From Taudactylus pleione (lineage: Eukaryota > Chordata > Amphibia > Anura > Myobatrachidae), in NCBI GenBank assembly GCA_031769625.1, contig JAUIMM010000519.1:553501-617500 (forward strand): a stretch of DNA of 64,000 bases, given 5' to 3'. The position numbers and the translations under genes were made by a program. The notes beneath the pieces were generated by a model that saw nothing but the letters and a program-made list of their open reading frames with translations, was not told the DNA's origin and searched no databases. Each line of letters opens with the position of its first letter. Within the stretch, counting starts at the first letter, position 1. Shown in pieces: positions 1 through 8,505 of this stretch.

Positions 1-356
1 GTGGATACCCTTGCATGTCCTGGCTGCTCACTCCTTATTTGGCTCCCACACCAGGCCCACAAAGTGAGTATAATTCCGCACTTACAGCCACCAGGCAAGT
101 GGTGGAGCGCTGTATCGGCCTTTTAAAAGGCCGATTCAGATGCCTCCACCGCTCTGGTGGCGAGCTCATGTATTTGCCGGATATGGTGTCGAAAATTGTG
201 GTCCTGTGTGGGATATTTCACAACATCGCCATAAGGAGTGGTGTCCCAATGCAGCCAGAGGATGCCTTACCTGAGGATGGCCCCCCCGAGGTTGGTCGGA
301 GGTCAGTATGTGGGGGGGCCATACGCGATGATGTGGTGGCCAGATTTTTTAGGTAA
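1..356 (+). CDS. Harbinger (HARBI1-like) transposase, last exon, partial
   Basis: This is the C-terminal exon of the DDE nuclease of the Harbinger element, cut at its 5' side by the window edge. It starts at GYPCMSWLLTPY, continues through the conserved block VVERCIGLLKGRF, which supplies the third acidic catalytic residue (E), and ends at ARFFR followed by a stop. It is nearly identical to 18571-18926 of the second copy, with a few substitutions. The reading frame is open, so this exon is not obviously dead. The first two catalytic aspartates would lie upstream, outside the window. In the host cell the protein would cut and paste the element in the nucleus together with its SANT partner. Confidence 0.9.
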   Translation, partial: GYPCMSWLLTPYLAPTPGPQSEYNSALTATRQVVERCIGLLKGRFRCLHRSGGELMYLPDMVSKIVVLCGIFHNIAIRSGVPMQPEDALPEDGPPEVGRRSVCGGAIRDDVVARFFR

Positions 357-1178
357 GTTTGACCCAAACTACAGTGTTTATACCTAATGTGTTTGTGTTT
401 GTTTGCGAACATCTAATTTTTTTTTTTTTTTCACCATCTTCTGTTTGTTCACATAATCTTTGCCACTCCAACGCTCACTACTTCCTGCTACCCTTACCAA
501 ACCTGGATCTGGTGATTTTGTCCATATATTCTGGAACCCATATCGCAACGCCATGTTTGTGGAATCATGTTGGCATGGTCCTTCGTCAACCAGTTCTTTA
601 TTGTTTTTTTTAATTAAATATTTTATTTGTATGTGTTGTATTTGAGATTATCACTGTTTTTTTGTTTTGGGACTGACCACTTTGATTTCTCATTTATGTT
701 GTGAATAAATGTTTGGAGAGTGAAATGGTCTTCCTTTTTTTGGACGTTAACAGCAAGTGTAACCAGGTTAACACACCTTACAATTGACTAAGGGGTAATC
801 CAGTACTGACACCAGTTGATGTAAACTGAAATATGTTTGCAGGTTCCCAACCCACACCAAAAGGAAGCCTGTCCAAATCTTTGGATTTTGAAGATTGGCC
901 TAAGCAGCTTGCACACCAACTAGGAACCTGTAAAATGGCGAAATATCTAATTGACACTACACCCAAAAAGGGAAATGACATTGTTACTGTTATGTGTTTC
1001 TTGTGGCTGTTTAACATACAAATACAAAATACAATCTAACTTTTAAAAAAGGGAAATCCTTGCAGGAACAGTCTACTTATGTCAGGGAAAACTATTTGTG
1101 TTTTAGAAAAAAAGAATGAGCCAGAACGTATATTAGAACTACAAAATTTATTTACAAAACGAAAATAAACAAAAAAAA

Positions 1179-2536
1179 CTACTGGCGAAGGATGCCAGAC
1201 AGCCGGTCAAGGGCCACAAGAAGGCCAATGACATGTTGGCGCATCTGGCCAACACAATCCTCCACCTCTTGACGACGCCTCTGTTCCTCTGTGGGTGAGA
1301 AAAGTGTGTGGATTAATAAAACAATAGGGAATCCACATTAAAAAAACAAAAACACAACGAAATCACTCTTAAACCGAAAAAAGAAAAACCAAAACAAAAA
1401 GGGGGTGCTGGCAAAAATACAAGGCCTATGTACAAATTCACACAGGTGTGATATGTGTATGTTGAAATCAGCAGGAAGAGGTAAAGGCAAACTGCTAAAT
1501 CACCAAAAGTAAACCAAACAAGCACGAATAAAGGCACGACACATGATTACATACAAACAGTTTGTGGTAAAAAAAAAAGAGAAATAAAAACATACCGGGA
1601 GCCAAAACGGGAGCTCCGGAAGTCCCTCCATGTTCCTCCTCGGAGGAGCCCTCATTCCCCAAAGAACGGGGAGGGGTAATGATGGACTCCGGGGAGGGGG
1701 TAATTGGAAGAGGGGTGGGTGGAGGAGAGGGGGAAGTGGGACGGAGGGGAAGGAGGCCCGACAGTTCCGGGAGAGGGTCTGGGAAGGCTGGGGAGGAGTG
1801 GGGTATAGGGGAAATATTTGGGGTGGAGTGTTGGCTGGGGGTTGGGGATAGTGGCCGGGAACGCCGTCTGGCCGGACGGTGACGGCGTAGTCTTGGCTGT
1901 CCTCCTAAAATATGTCAAACAAATTGAGGTTAGTTTCTGGGCAAATCCGGGGCCCAAATAAAAAAAAAAAAAACCAGCAACAAAAAACATGCAAAAAGGA
2001 GTAGAATGAAAAAAACAGAAATAGAGGGAAAACAAGCACACGCTGATATGAGGACAAATAATTAATAGGACAGACAGGAAAACATGCACACGCAGATATG
2101 AGGACAAATAATTCATAGGACAGACAGGAAAACATGCACACGCAGATATGAGGACAAATAATTAATAGGACAGACAGGAAAACATGCACACGCAGATATG
2201 AGGACAAATAATTAATAGGACAGACAGGAAAACATACACACGCAGTTTGCCCCACAAACACAAACATGAAAACCACAATACATAACACTTACTTTCAACA
2301 ATCTGCATGCGAAAGCATGCCAGCAAGCGGGGCGTTCGCCGTTGCAGGTCTGACCACCTGCGCTCAAGCTGCCCGATGTTGCGGCGTGAACCCAACGACC
2401 GCAGGCGGGACCGTGCCTCCGCATACGCGGAGCGCTTCTGCCGGTTGGTGATGGGTGGAGGCTGGCTGGTGATCCGCCTATCCATCACCTCCGTAAGCAC
2501 CAGCAGCTCGCGCCTGGTGAATGCGGAGGCTCTCAT
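1179..2536 (-). CDS. Harbinger SANT/Myb-like protein B (copy 1), three exons
   Basis: Exons read on the minus strand are 2536-2293, 1904-1596 and 1288-1179, with GT-AG junctions at the same places as in the intact copy at 19751-21126. The start MRASAFTRRELLVLTE begins a SANT/Myb-like domain that runs to RRWSDLQRRTPRLL (about residues 5-75). A Ser/Pro-rich middle exon follows, then a short last exon with a probable helix starting EEQRRWQEV. In known Harbinger elements the Myb-like partner binds the transposon ends and brings the transposase to the nucleus; that role is inferred here. The minus strand is open across all exons as I read it. An in-frame ATG farther upstream (2566) is an alternative start. 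Confidence 0.72.
2030..2247 (-). repeat. 50-bp tandem repeat in Harbinger intron, about 4 units
   Basis: Units contain aaaacatgcacacgcagata followed by tgaggacaaataattaatag and a GACAGACAGG box. The array lies in the first intron of SANT gene B. The same array in copy 2 has six units with AGTACAAATAATAAATAG instead. Reading frames through it are repeat artefacts. Confidence 0.9.
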
Positions 2537-3210
2537 GATGGCAATGGAGTTTTTCATACAAAACATTTTTGATAAAGTGTGGCCAAAATTTCTGATTGGC
2601 TAATGTATTTTGGAAATTAACAGGAGCAATTTTATTGGTTAGTGTATGAGTCATGTGTTCAACAGGGCCAGAAATCTCTGGAGAGTTATGATAGGCTTGA
2701 TGCAGTGACATGCGTTTGCAAATTTAAATAAAGAAATGAACCCCGGAAAATATGCGGGGATCCACAGCAATAGAACAATTGTTTAATTGTGGTTCACATG
2801 TTTTTTGAACAATAAAAGCGAATGTTCCATCCGTACGTATTCTGCGGGTAAACACAAACACGGACAAGAGTAAAGTTTCTTGCATTGTGTTGAAAAAAAA
2901 AAAACAATTAAGCTAATTGATACATTGATTGGCATGATACGATTGAGGGAGGTAGGCAGAATAAAGGAGCAGGTAATCGACATTTGACAAGGCCACTTCC
3001 GGTTTCACTTGTGCGTGCGTTCCCTTCAAGCCATTTCGGGGATGTACGCTCGCTATTTCGCACGCTCGTTAGTTAGAGGAGGGGTCGCCTGAGTTTAGGG
3101 AGGAATTTTAGATGCGAACGAAAATACGAGCAAGCCATTGAATTTAAATATTTTTGTACGTACGCCTAACGTACGTGCGCCCGCTTGCGAGTGGGTCTGA
3201 ATGAGGGCCA

Positions 3211-3318
3211 TAGTTTGGATACTGTGCAAATTTCTGCAGCTAGTTTCTGTCAAAAGATACTATCTATTCAATACTTATGTAAGAACTAGCTGCAGAAATT
3301 TGCACAGTATCCAAACTA
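3211..3318. repeat. Perfect 35-bp inverted repeat (hairpin) next to Harbinger end
   Basis: The left arm 3211-3245 and right arm 3284-3318 are perfect reverse complements over 35 bp, separated by a 38-base loop. The arm starts one or two bases after the Harbinger terminus at 3209. No transposase or known MITE terminus is evident. Confidence 0.9.
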
Positions 3319-4040
3319 AACGTTTGTCTTTGCATTATACCTATGTACCTTAACGATTATCAGTTTGTGATATTGCATGATATGCTCCTATACCATATTT
3401 TGACAGATGTCATTCACATGCTAACTGTTTATATTTCATGCAGCAAACTTTCAAGTATTTCAAATATATTTTGGAATGGTCTTGAGCTATTGTTTGGCAT
3501 ACTGGCTTAACATACTGTACATGTCAGCTCGACAATTTGATGTGTTGTCGTTCTAAACTTTGGATATGGTGATTTGTTTCATGCCTGTCTATGGGAGCAA
3601 TTGTTTGGTGATTTTTTTCATGCTCGTTTATGTGAACAATTGTTTGGCTATATGCAACATTAGGAGAGTTTATCCTTGTTACATATTTATATCTGACAAT
3701 TATAGTCTGTTGAATTGTTAGAATTATATTATTATTCGCCTGAATTCAAGCTTAGCAGTGGAATATCTTTGTGTTGTATGTTGTATGTCATGTATTGTTG
3801 ATTATCTACTGTTTTAATTTTTGTTACATTAAAAGTTAAGTTTTAGTATCACTAGTTTCTACTATTGATACAACAATTGAGTGCCCCCAACCAAGAGTCT
3901 TCTTTTCTCTACATATTTACATACTTAGTAATTGTCCCGCCTGTTTCCATAGACAGAAATCCTCAAACCATGTCTTGTTTTGGGCACTTAAGGGGTTAAG
4001 TTTGAGCACCACTGCCATAAATAATGCACCACTGTTTAAA
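3319..4040. other. AT-rich sequence without recognisable gene
   Basis: No coding exon or clear repeat boundary is visible. The stretch 3925-3985 (cctgtttccatagacagaaa and following bases) resembles 34290-34345, part of a hAT-type MITE whose termini read CAGTGGTTC, so a degraded copy probably lies here. Confidence 0.4.
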
Positions 4041-4043
4041 TTA

Positions 4044-4158
4044 GGGATGGGCAGGCTCGGATAGGTTCGAATTTGCACGCCGAGTTCGGATTTTTCCCTC
4101 CAAAAAATGGGGAAAGAGGCAAAACGTCATCTTGCATGGACAAACATCATCATTCCTG
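4044..4158 (+). mobile_element. Fragment related to the arm of the 36500 hairpin element
   Basis: The sequence beginning ttagggatgggcaggctcgg and running to catcatcattcctgg matches one arm of the large hairpin at 36500-36755 with about a dozen differences. Only one arm is present here, so the fold-back form at 36500 is a derived or duplicated state. Confidence 0.6.
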
Positions 4159-4249
4159 GATGTTATTTGTAGACGTCACTGGCTGGGCTTCCCCAGCCCT
4201 CTCCCATCTGTGAATGGATGCCGCGCGCATGCGCGCTGCATCCATTCAC

Positions 4250-4448
4250 ACTCCGGGGGTCCGGCACCGCCGCGGCGGTGGGGGTCCCCAACCTCCTGAT
4301 TTCACAACCCGCGGGCCACTTCAGCCCACGGGTGGAACAGCGGGACAGTACTGTCCCGCTGAAATCGGGATGTTGGGGAGGGGTGCACCCTCTATGGGTT
4401 GCGCCCCTGTTCGACGGCACTGGTCGAACACCCCTAGAGCCAGCCCTG
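4250..4448 (+). mobile_element. hAT-type MITE fragment
   Basis: It aligns with the right three quarters of the intact hAT MITE at 61074-61346 (shared block with aacagcgggacagta, and terminus agccagccctg). The right terminal CTG is present; the left terminus is missing or replaced by a local GC-rich palindrome around 4215-4250. Confidence 0.65.
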
Positions 4449-4464
4449 CAATGAGATGTATTAA

Positions 4465-4755
4465 CATAGCGGGGGGAGTGGTAGCTCCCCCCTCCGGCGA
4501 TCCCTGCTAGAGCCTACAGCACATCAGCCTAACGCTGATGCACTGTGTCTCACTCCCGGCCGGCTCCACTGAGCATGCGCGGGATCTCGCAAGTATTGCG
4601 AAATCCCGCGTGCAGCCCTGGAGCCAGCAGCTGCAGTGCTGTATAGCACTCCTGTCATTTACCGCCCAGACCCCCAATCATACATGGGGAAGAAGCGGAA
4701 TCAGCGCACATAATGTGTGCTGATGCCGCTTCGGCGGTTAATACATCTGACCCAT
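4465..4755. mobile_element. Decayed MITE-like repeat
   Basis: The right half (tgtcatttaccgcccagacc, then atcagcgcacataatgtgtg) matches 26955-27045. Two occurrences 22 kb apart with partly conserved order show it is an interspersed repeat. Class unknown. Confidence 0.5.
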
Positions 4756-4924
4756 TGTGCTTTATAACAAATGCATGGAAGTTATAAAACTTATCCTATT
4801 TGAATGTATATAATGGGGGTAAGGTGCAATCAGCGAGTTTGCTAGACTCTTCAGGGAGTCAGGGAGAGTACTACTATTTCAGAATTGGCAAGTATGTTGT
4901 AAACTAGACTCAAAATCGACTGTT

Positions 4925-5790
4925 AGGGGTATATTTACTAAAGGGATAGTTTTTAGAAGTGGAGATGTTGCCCATAGCAACCAATCAGATTCTACTTAAC
5001 ATTTAGCTAGCACCTTCTAGAACAGGGGTCAGGGAACTTTTTTACCTTTTACCCCAAAATATATTTAGATACGCTGACGTTACCCCCTTGATTTGAAAGG
5101 AAGGAAATCCTATAGTAGTGCCCCCATATAATGTCCCTGTAGCAGTGCCCTCATAGTTATGCCCCTGTAGTAGTGCCCCCATAGTTATGCCCCTGTAGTA
5201 GTGCCCTCATAGTTATGCCACTGTAGTAGTGCCCCCATAGTTGTGCCCCCATAAAATGCCCCTGTAGTGCCGCTTGTACAAAAAAAAAACGTACCTTAAT
5301 CCCCGATCCTGCATCCGCCGCCGTCCTGTCCGCCCGGCTGTTCCTCGGATCTACGGGAGAGTCGTCATGACATCTCTCCCATAGTGAGCATGGGGAGAGC
5401 CGGAAGCTGGAGTTCAGTAGAGAATTCCGGCCTCCGGCTAATGCGGCGCTGCAGGGAAGGATCCAGGCGCCCGCTGGTAATAACATCTCAGCGGGTGACC
5501 GGCTTAGAGCCGCGCCGGGCTGGAGGTCACTGACACCGGGTGCGCCGCTGCACCCGGCGCCAGTGACCTCCATTCCTGGGGGTAATGGACGGACAGCCGG
5601 GCATGCAATGATTCATATGCATGCCCGTCTGTCCGTCCATTACCCCCAGGAATTTCAGTTTTATCCCAAATGGGGTAATTTACCCTTGTTCCCCGACCAC
5701 TGGAAGATAATAGCTAGAATCTGATTGCTTGCTATGGGCAACATCTCCACTTCTAAAAACTCTAATTTTAGTAAAATATACCCCTGAGTA
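4925..5790. mobile_element. Palindromic MITE (TTTACTAAA family) split by a hAT-like insert
   Basis: Left arm 4928-5020 and right arm 5703-5787 are imperfect reverse complements containing agaagtggagatgttgccca and caaccaatcagattct. Intact relatives occur at 34756-34933, 41156-41367 and 42207-42366. The two halves are separated by the element at 5021-5702. Confidence 0.75.
5021..5702. mobile_element. hAT-like non-autonomous element nested in a MITE
   Basis: The termini are imperfect inverted repeats: caggggtcagggaac at the left, and the reverse complement of cagtggtcggggaac at the right. A GC-rich core (about 5290-5570) is the reverse complement of 53800-54060 in another hAT element, with shared words such as the ATGACATCTCTCCCATAG box. 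Between the left terminus and the core lies a run of short GTGCCCCCATAGTTATGCC-like repeats (5105-5270). The target duplication is imperfect (ctagaa and ctggaa). Confidence 0.6.
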
Positions 5791-5996
5791 AATATTCCCC
5801 CAGGGGGTAAATTTACCAACAGTTGATTTTGATTTTCAGTTGAGTTTCAGTCTATTTTCTGTCCATTTTGAAAATCAGGTATTTACTAAAGGCAAAATGG
5901 ACTGAAAATCGACTCAAAAACACCATAAAATAGACTGTAAACTGAAATAGAACTGAAATAAAACATTGGTACTTTAACATTCTATAAAAATCGCTG

Positions 5997-6192
5997 GGGT
6001 GTATTTACTAAGCAGTGTTAGGAGACAGAGTGAAAAGTGATAAGAAAGTGATAAGGTGCCAGCCAATCAGCTCCCAACTGTCATCTCACAGGCTGTGTTT
6101 GAAAAATGACAGTTGGGAGCTGATAGGCTGGCACCTTATCACTTTCTTATCACTTTTCACTCTGTCTCCTTACACTGCTTAGTAAATAGACC
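5997..6192. mobile_element. Palindromic MITE (CTTAGTAAATAGACCCC family)
   Basis: Two arms of about 85 bp are nearly perfect reverse complements around a loop containing ggctgtgtttgaaaaatgac. The same family occurs at 37977-38152, 55468-55648 and 57885-58203. It has no coding capacity. Confidence 0.8.
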
Positions 6193-6537
6193 CCTCTGTT
6201 TGAAAACCGATTCAAAATGGACCCAAAATTTCTAAAATGAAGACACCTCAGAAACTATTTAACTTCTAAAGCTATGCAATTGGTTACAACCGCATTATGA
6301 TGCTTATAACAGGGGAGACGAGCATGTGGGGCATCAGGGGCGTAGCGAGACCTATGGTGGCCCCATAACAAAATTCCAAAGGCCCCCCCCAAGTGCAAAT
6401 TATTTTGCAGTTTATTAATTTTGATTGTAAATGATCTAATATTTGCACCTATTCCAAAGAACAAAAAAGAAGTAACTCGCGACCACAGACCGCTGCTGTG
6501 TCCTATCTAAGGTATACCCAAAACCTAAATATACAAT

Positions 6538-7245
6538 TTCAAAACAACAAGATAGTGTCACTAGCGCAGTCTGTATGGAGAGGTCTACAAGGTATCCATC
6601 TTCGTCTCACAGAATGTCTTCACCACTGTTTCATTTCAAGATACGGAACCATATTCTGGATAGAACTCACCACTGGCACTCTATTACCGTTCACTGAAAG
6701 GTTTCTTTAACACCTCCTTTTTCTTTCAACACATCACACTTCTTAGGGGTCTATCAACAGACACTCACCATAAATCCACCTTGGTTCATACGTATAAAGG
6801 TTTCTTGTTACGACTCCCCTTATATATCCAATTGATGAAAAAATGTATCTATTTTCTTAAAACAATTCTTTATTCCAAATCGGAACCATAAAAAGTAAAA
6901 ATAGTCACATCACAAAAAAAAGCACATATAGCAGTATTGGAACTATAGGTGGCAATAGGATATTCACAATATGGTTTTAAAACCTTTCTGATGACCCGGG
7001 CATAATCAGAGAAGGTAATCCAACTGGATGACACGTGGAAGAAAAAACCATTTAGAGAAATATCCAAAAAGAGATGTATAATACCGCCTGTTGTCCAATT
7101 CCTGCTGCTTACTCCACCATCTACGCGTTTCGGACTGATTGTCCTTCCTCAGGATGTGGAGCTGTAACCCAGGAAGGGCTTAATATACCCCTCCTCTAAA
7201 TTAAAAGACAATTAACCAATTATACAAAAAATCGCAAAAAAACCC
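6538..7245 (-). repeat. PLE terminal arm (pLTR), 3' copy
   Basis: It is the reverse complement of 22125-22836 with only a few differences (for example tatattaagccc against tacattaagccc). It contains the hammerhead motif at 7112-7162. This copy has the same orientation as the PLE reading frame, as expected for the true 3' arm. Confidence 0.85.
7112..7162 (-). ncRNA. Hammerhead ribozyme motif of the PLE arm (3' copy)
   Basis: Read on the minus strand: CTCCACATC, then CTGAGGA, then AGGAC-AATCA-GTCC, then GAAA, CGCG, TA and GATGGTGGAG. This gives stem I (CTCCACATC with GATGGTGGAG, one bulged G), the core CUGANGA, stem II of four pairs, the core GAAA, and a self-complementary CGCG in place of a closed stem III. 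The predicted cleavage is after GUA. Type I hammerheads are established components of Penelope-like elements. An unpaired A at the base of stem II is a departure from the usual G-C pair. Confidence 0.7.
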
Positions 7246-8035
7246 TCAATAGACCACATTGTGAAACCTCCTATTACCATCTGAAGTCCTTTACAGGATA
7301 TAACCTTACTTCAAAATTCATAGACATGATAATCTCCCATAGAGTATCCAAAATAACATAAAAAAGGATATAAAAAAAGGATAATATGCATCAATTCAGC
7401 GTCAACAAAATCCTGGAATGTAATCCACCACCCACCATAGGAAAAAGACTGTGGCTCCTGCTTATTGCCACACCGCTTCTTCCAGTCTGCACAGCGGAAG
7501 TCCTTATAAGGTAATACCCCTCTGTAATACTTCCCTCATAAGTCCTAAAGCCCATATATATGAGCCAATACTTCCGCAGTAGTCGACTACCACACCCGGA
7601 AGTGAAAACGATCAGGCGCTCCATCCGCCCCCTCTAACACATAAACCATGTGATTAGAAGCGGTCACGCATACTTCCGGAAATCTCTATACGATGCGTCT
7701 CACGTCCACATCCGGAATCTGACCCGCAAATCCGGAAGTTGGTTTCAAAGGAATTCCTCCCCATGGGCTCGCTTATTTAGTTCCACAATAGTTATATGCA
7801 CATATGTGAAATACCACGAAGGTCCACTCCGTTCGTAGATTGATATATAGAGTTCTGGAGATATGCAGCCAGATCCTTAACATCGCATTACCGTGGGGCA
7901 GTATATATTCCAAACATTCTGAATTAGTACTTTTCCATAGTACCAAATAAAATATCCTCCGTTGTACATGTATAAAGGGGAAAGTAAACACCATTAGAGA
8001 ATAAACATAACCCATAACAACCATATAACAATAAA
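7246..8035 (-). other. PLE 3' non-coding region
   Basis: The sequence lies between the DIRS insertion and the 3' arm of the PLE. On the minus strand no reading frame longer than about 80 codons is seen and none has recognisable motifs. It ends at the TTTT/AAAA junction with the DIRS element. Confidence 0.6.
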
Positions 8036-8085
8036 AAACAAGAGATATGGTAAGAACTTACCTTTGTTATCTCTGTTTCTACGAA

Positions 8086-8231
8086 GTCCATAGGGTCCAC
8101 AGGGTGACCTTGGGGTATAGCTGGATCCTGGATCCTCGGGCACCACGGAGTTAAAGCTTTTAGCTGCTCCCAGGATGCACTTGGGTCCAACCTCCCCTAT
8201 ACCCCGCCCCCGAGCCACAGGCACCTCAGTT
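8086..8231. repeat. DIRS left inverted terminal repeat
   Basis: It is the reverse complement of 14015-14163 (shared words include gggtccacagggtgacctt and cccgcccccgagccacag), nearly perfect. The 50 bases outside it (8036-8085) are unique to the left end and are represented in the internal complementary region. Confidence 0.9.
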
Positions 8232-8375
8232 GGTAAGCAGCCCAGGCCGGAGGAGGAGACGAAACAGAGAGAAGGAAGACTGGAACACACAAGAACCATA
8301 CTCACAGAAATGGGAGACGGAAAATCGGTGACCAGTCACAGAGCCCATATGAAGCCAGGTGCGTCAGGGCGGGTG

Positions 8376-8486
8376 CCCTGTGGACCCTATGGACTTCGTA
8401 GAAACAGAGATAACAAAGGTAAGTTCTTACCATATCTCTTGTTTTCTACTTCAGGGTCCATAGGGGTCCACAGGGTGACCTTGGGG
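8376..8486. repeat. DIRS internal complementary region
   Basis: Positions 8376-8441 are the reverse complement of the left outer end (from 8039 to about 8107). Positions 8442-8486 are the reverse complement of the right outer end (about 14130 to 14175). The two halves meet at a shared TTTT. This is the template that regenerates both ends during DIRS replication, in which linear cDNA is completed through a circle. Confidence 0.9.
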
Positions 8487-8505
8487 ATGTCCCAAAGCAG
8501 TCCAA

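Larger units (their letters stand above)
1..3209 (+). mobile_element. PIF/Harbinger DNA transposon, right-hand part (copy 1)
   Basis: This stretch aligns end to end with 18571-21799 of the complete Harbinger copy, with scattered substitutions and small indels. The window opens six bases inside the last transposase exon. The copy then contains the minus-strand SANT gene (1179-2536), a 50-bp tandem repeat, and the right terminus reading gtgggtctgaatgagggcc at 3191-3209. The base triplet after the terminus is ATA; the left end lies outside the window, so the target-site duplication cannot be confirmed. The two copies differ in the number of 50-bp units (about 4 here, 6 in copy 2). The element end directly abuts an unrelated perfect hairpin at 3211. 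Confidence 0.9.
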
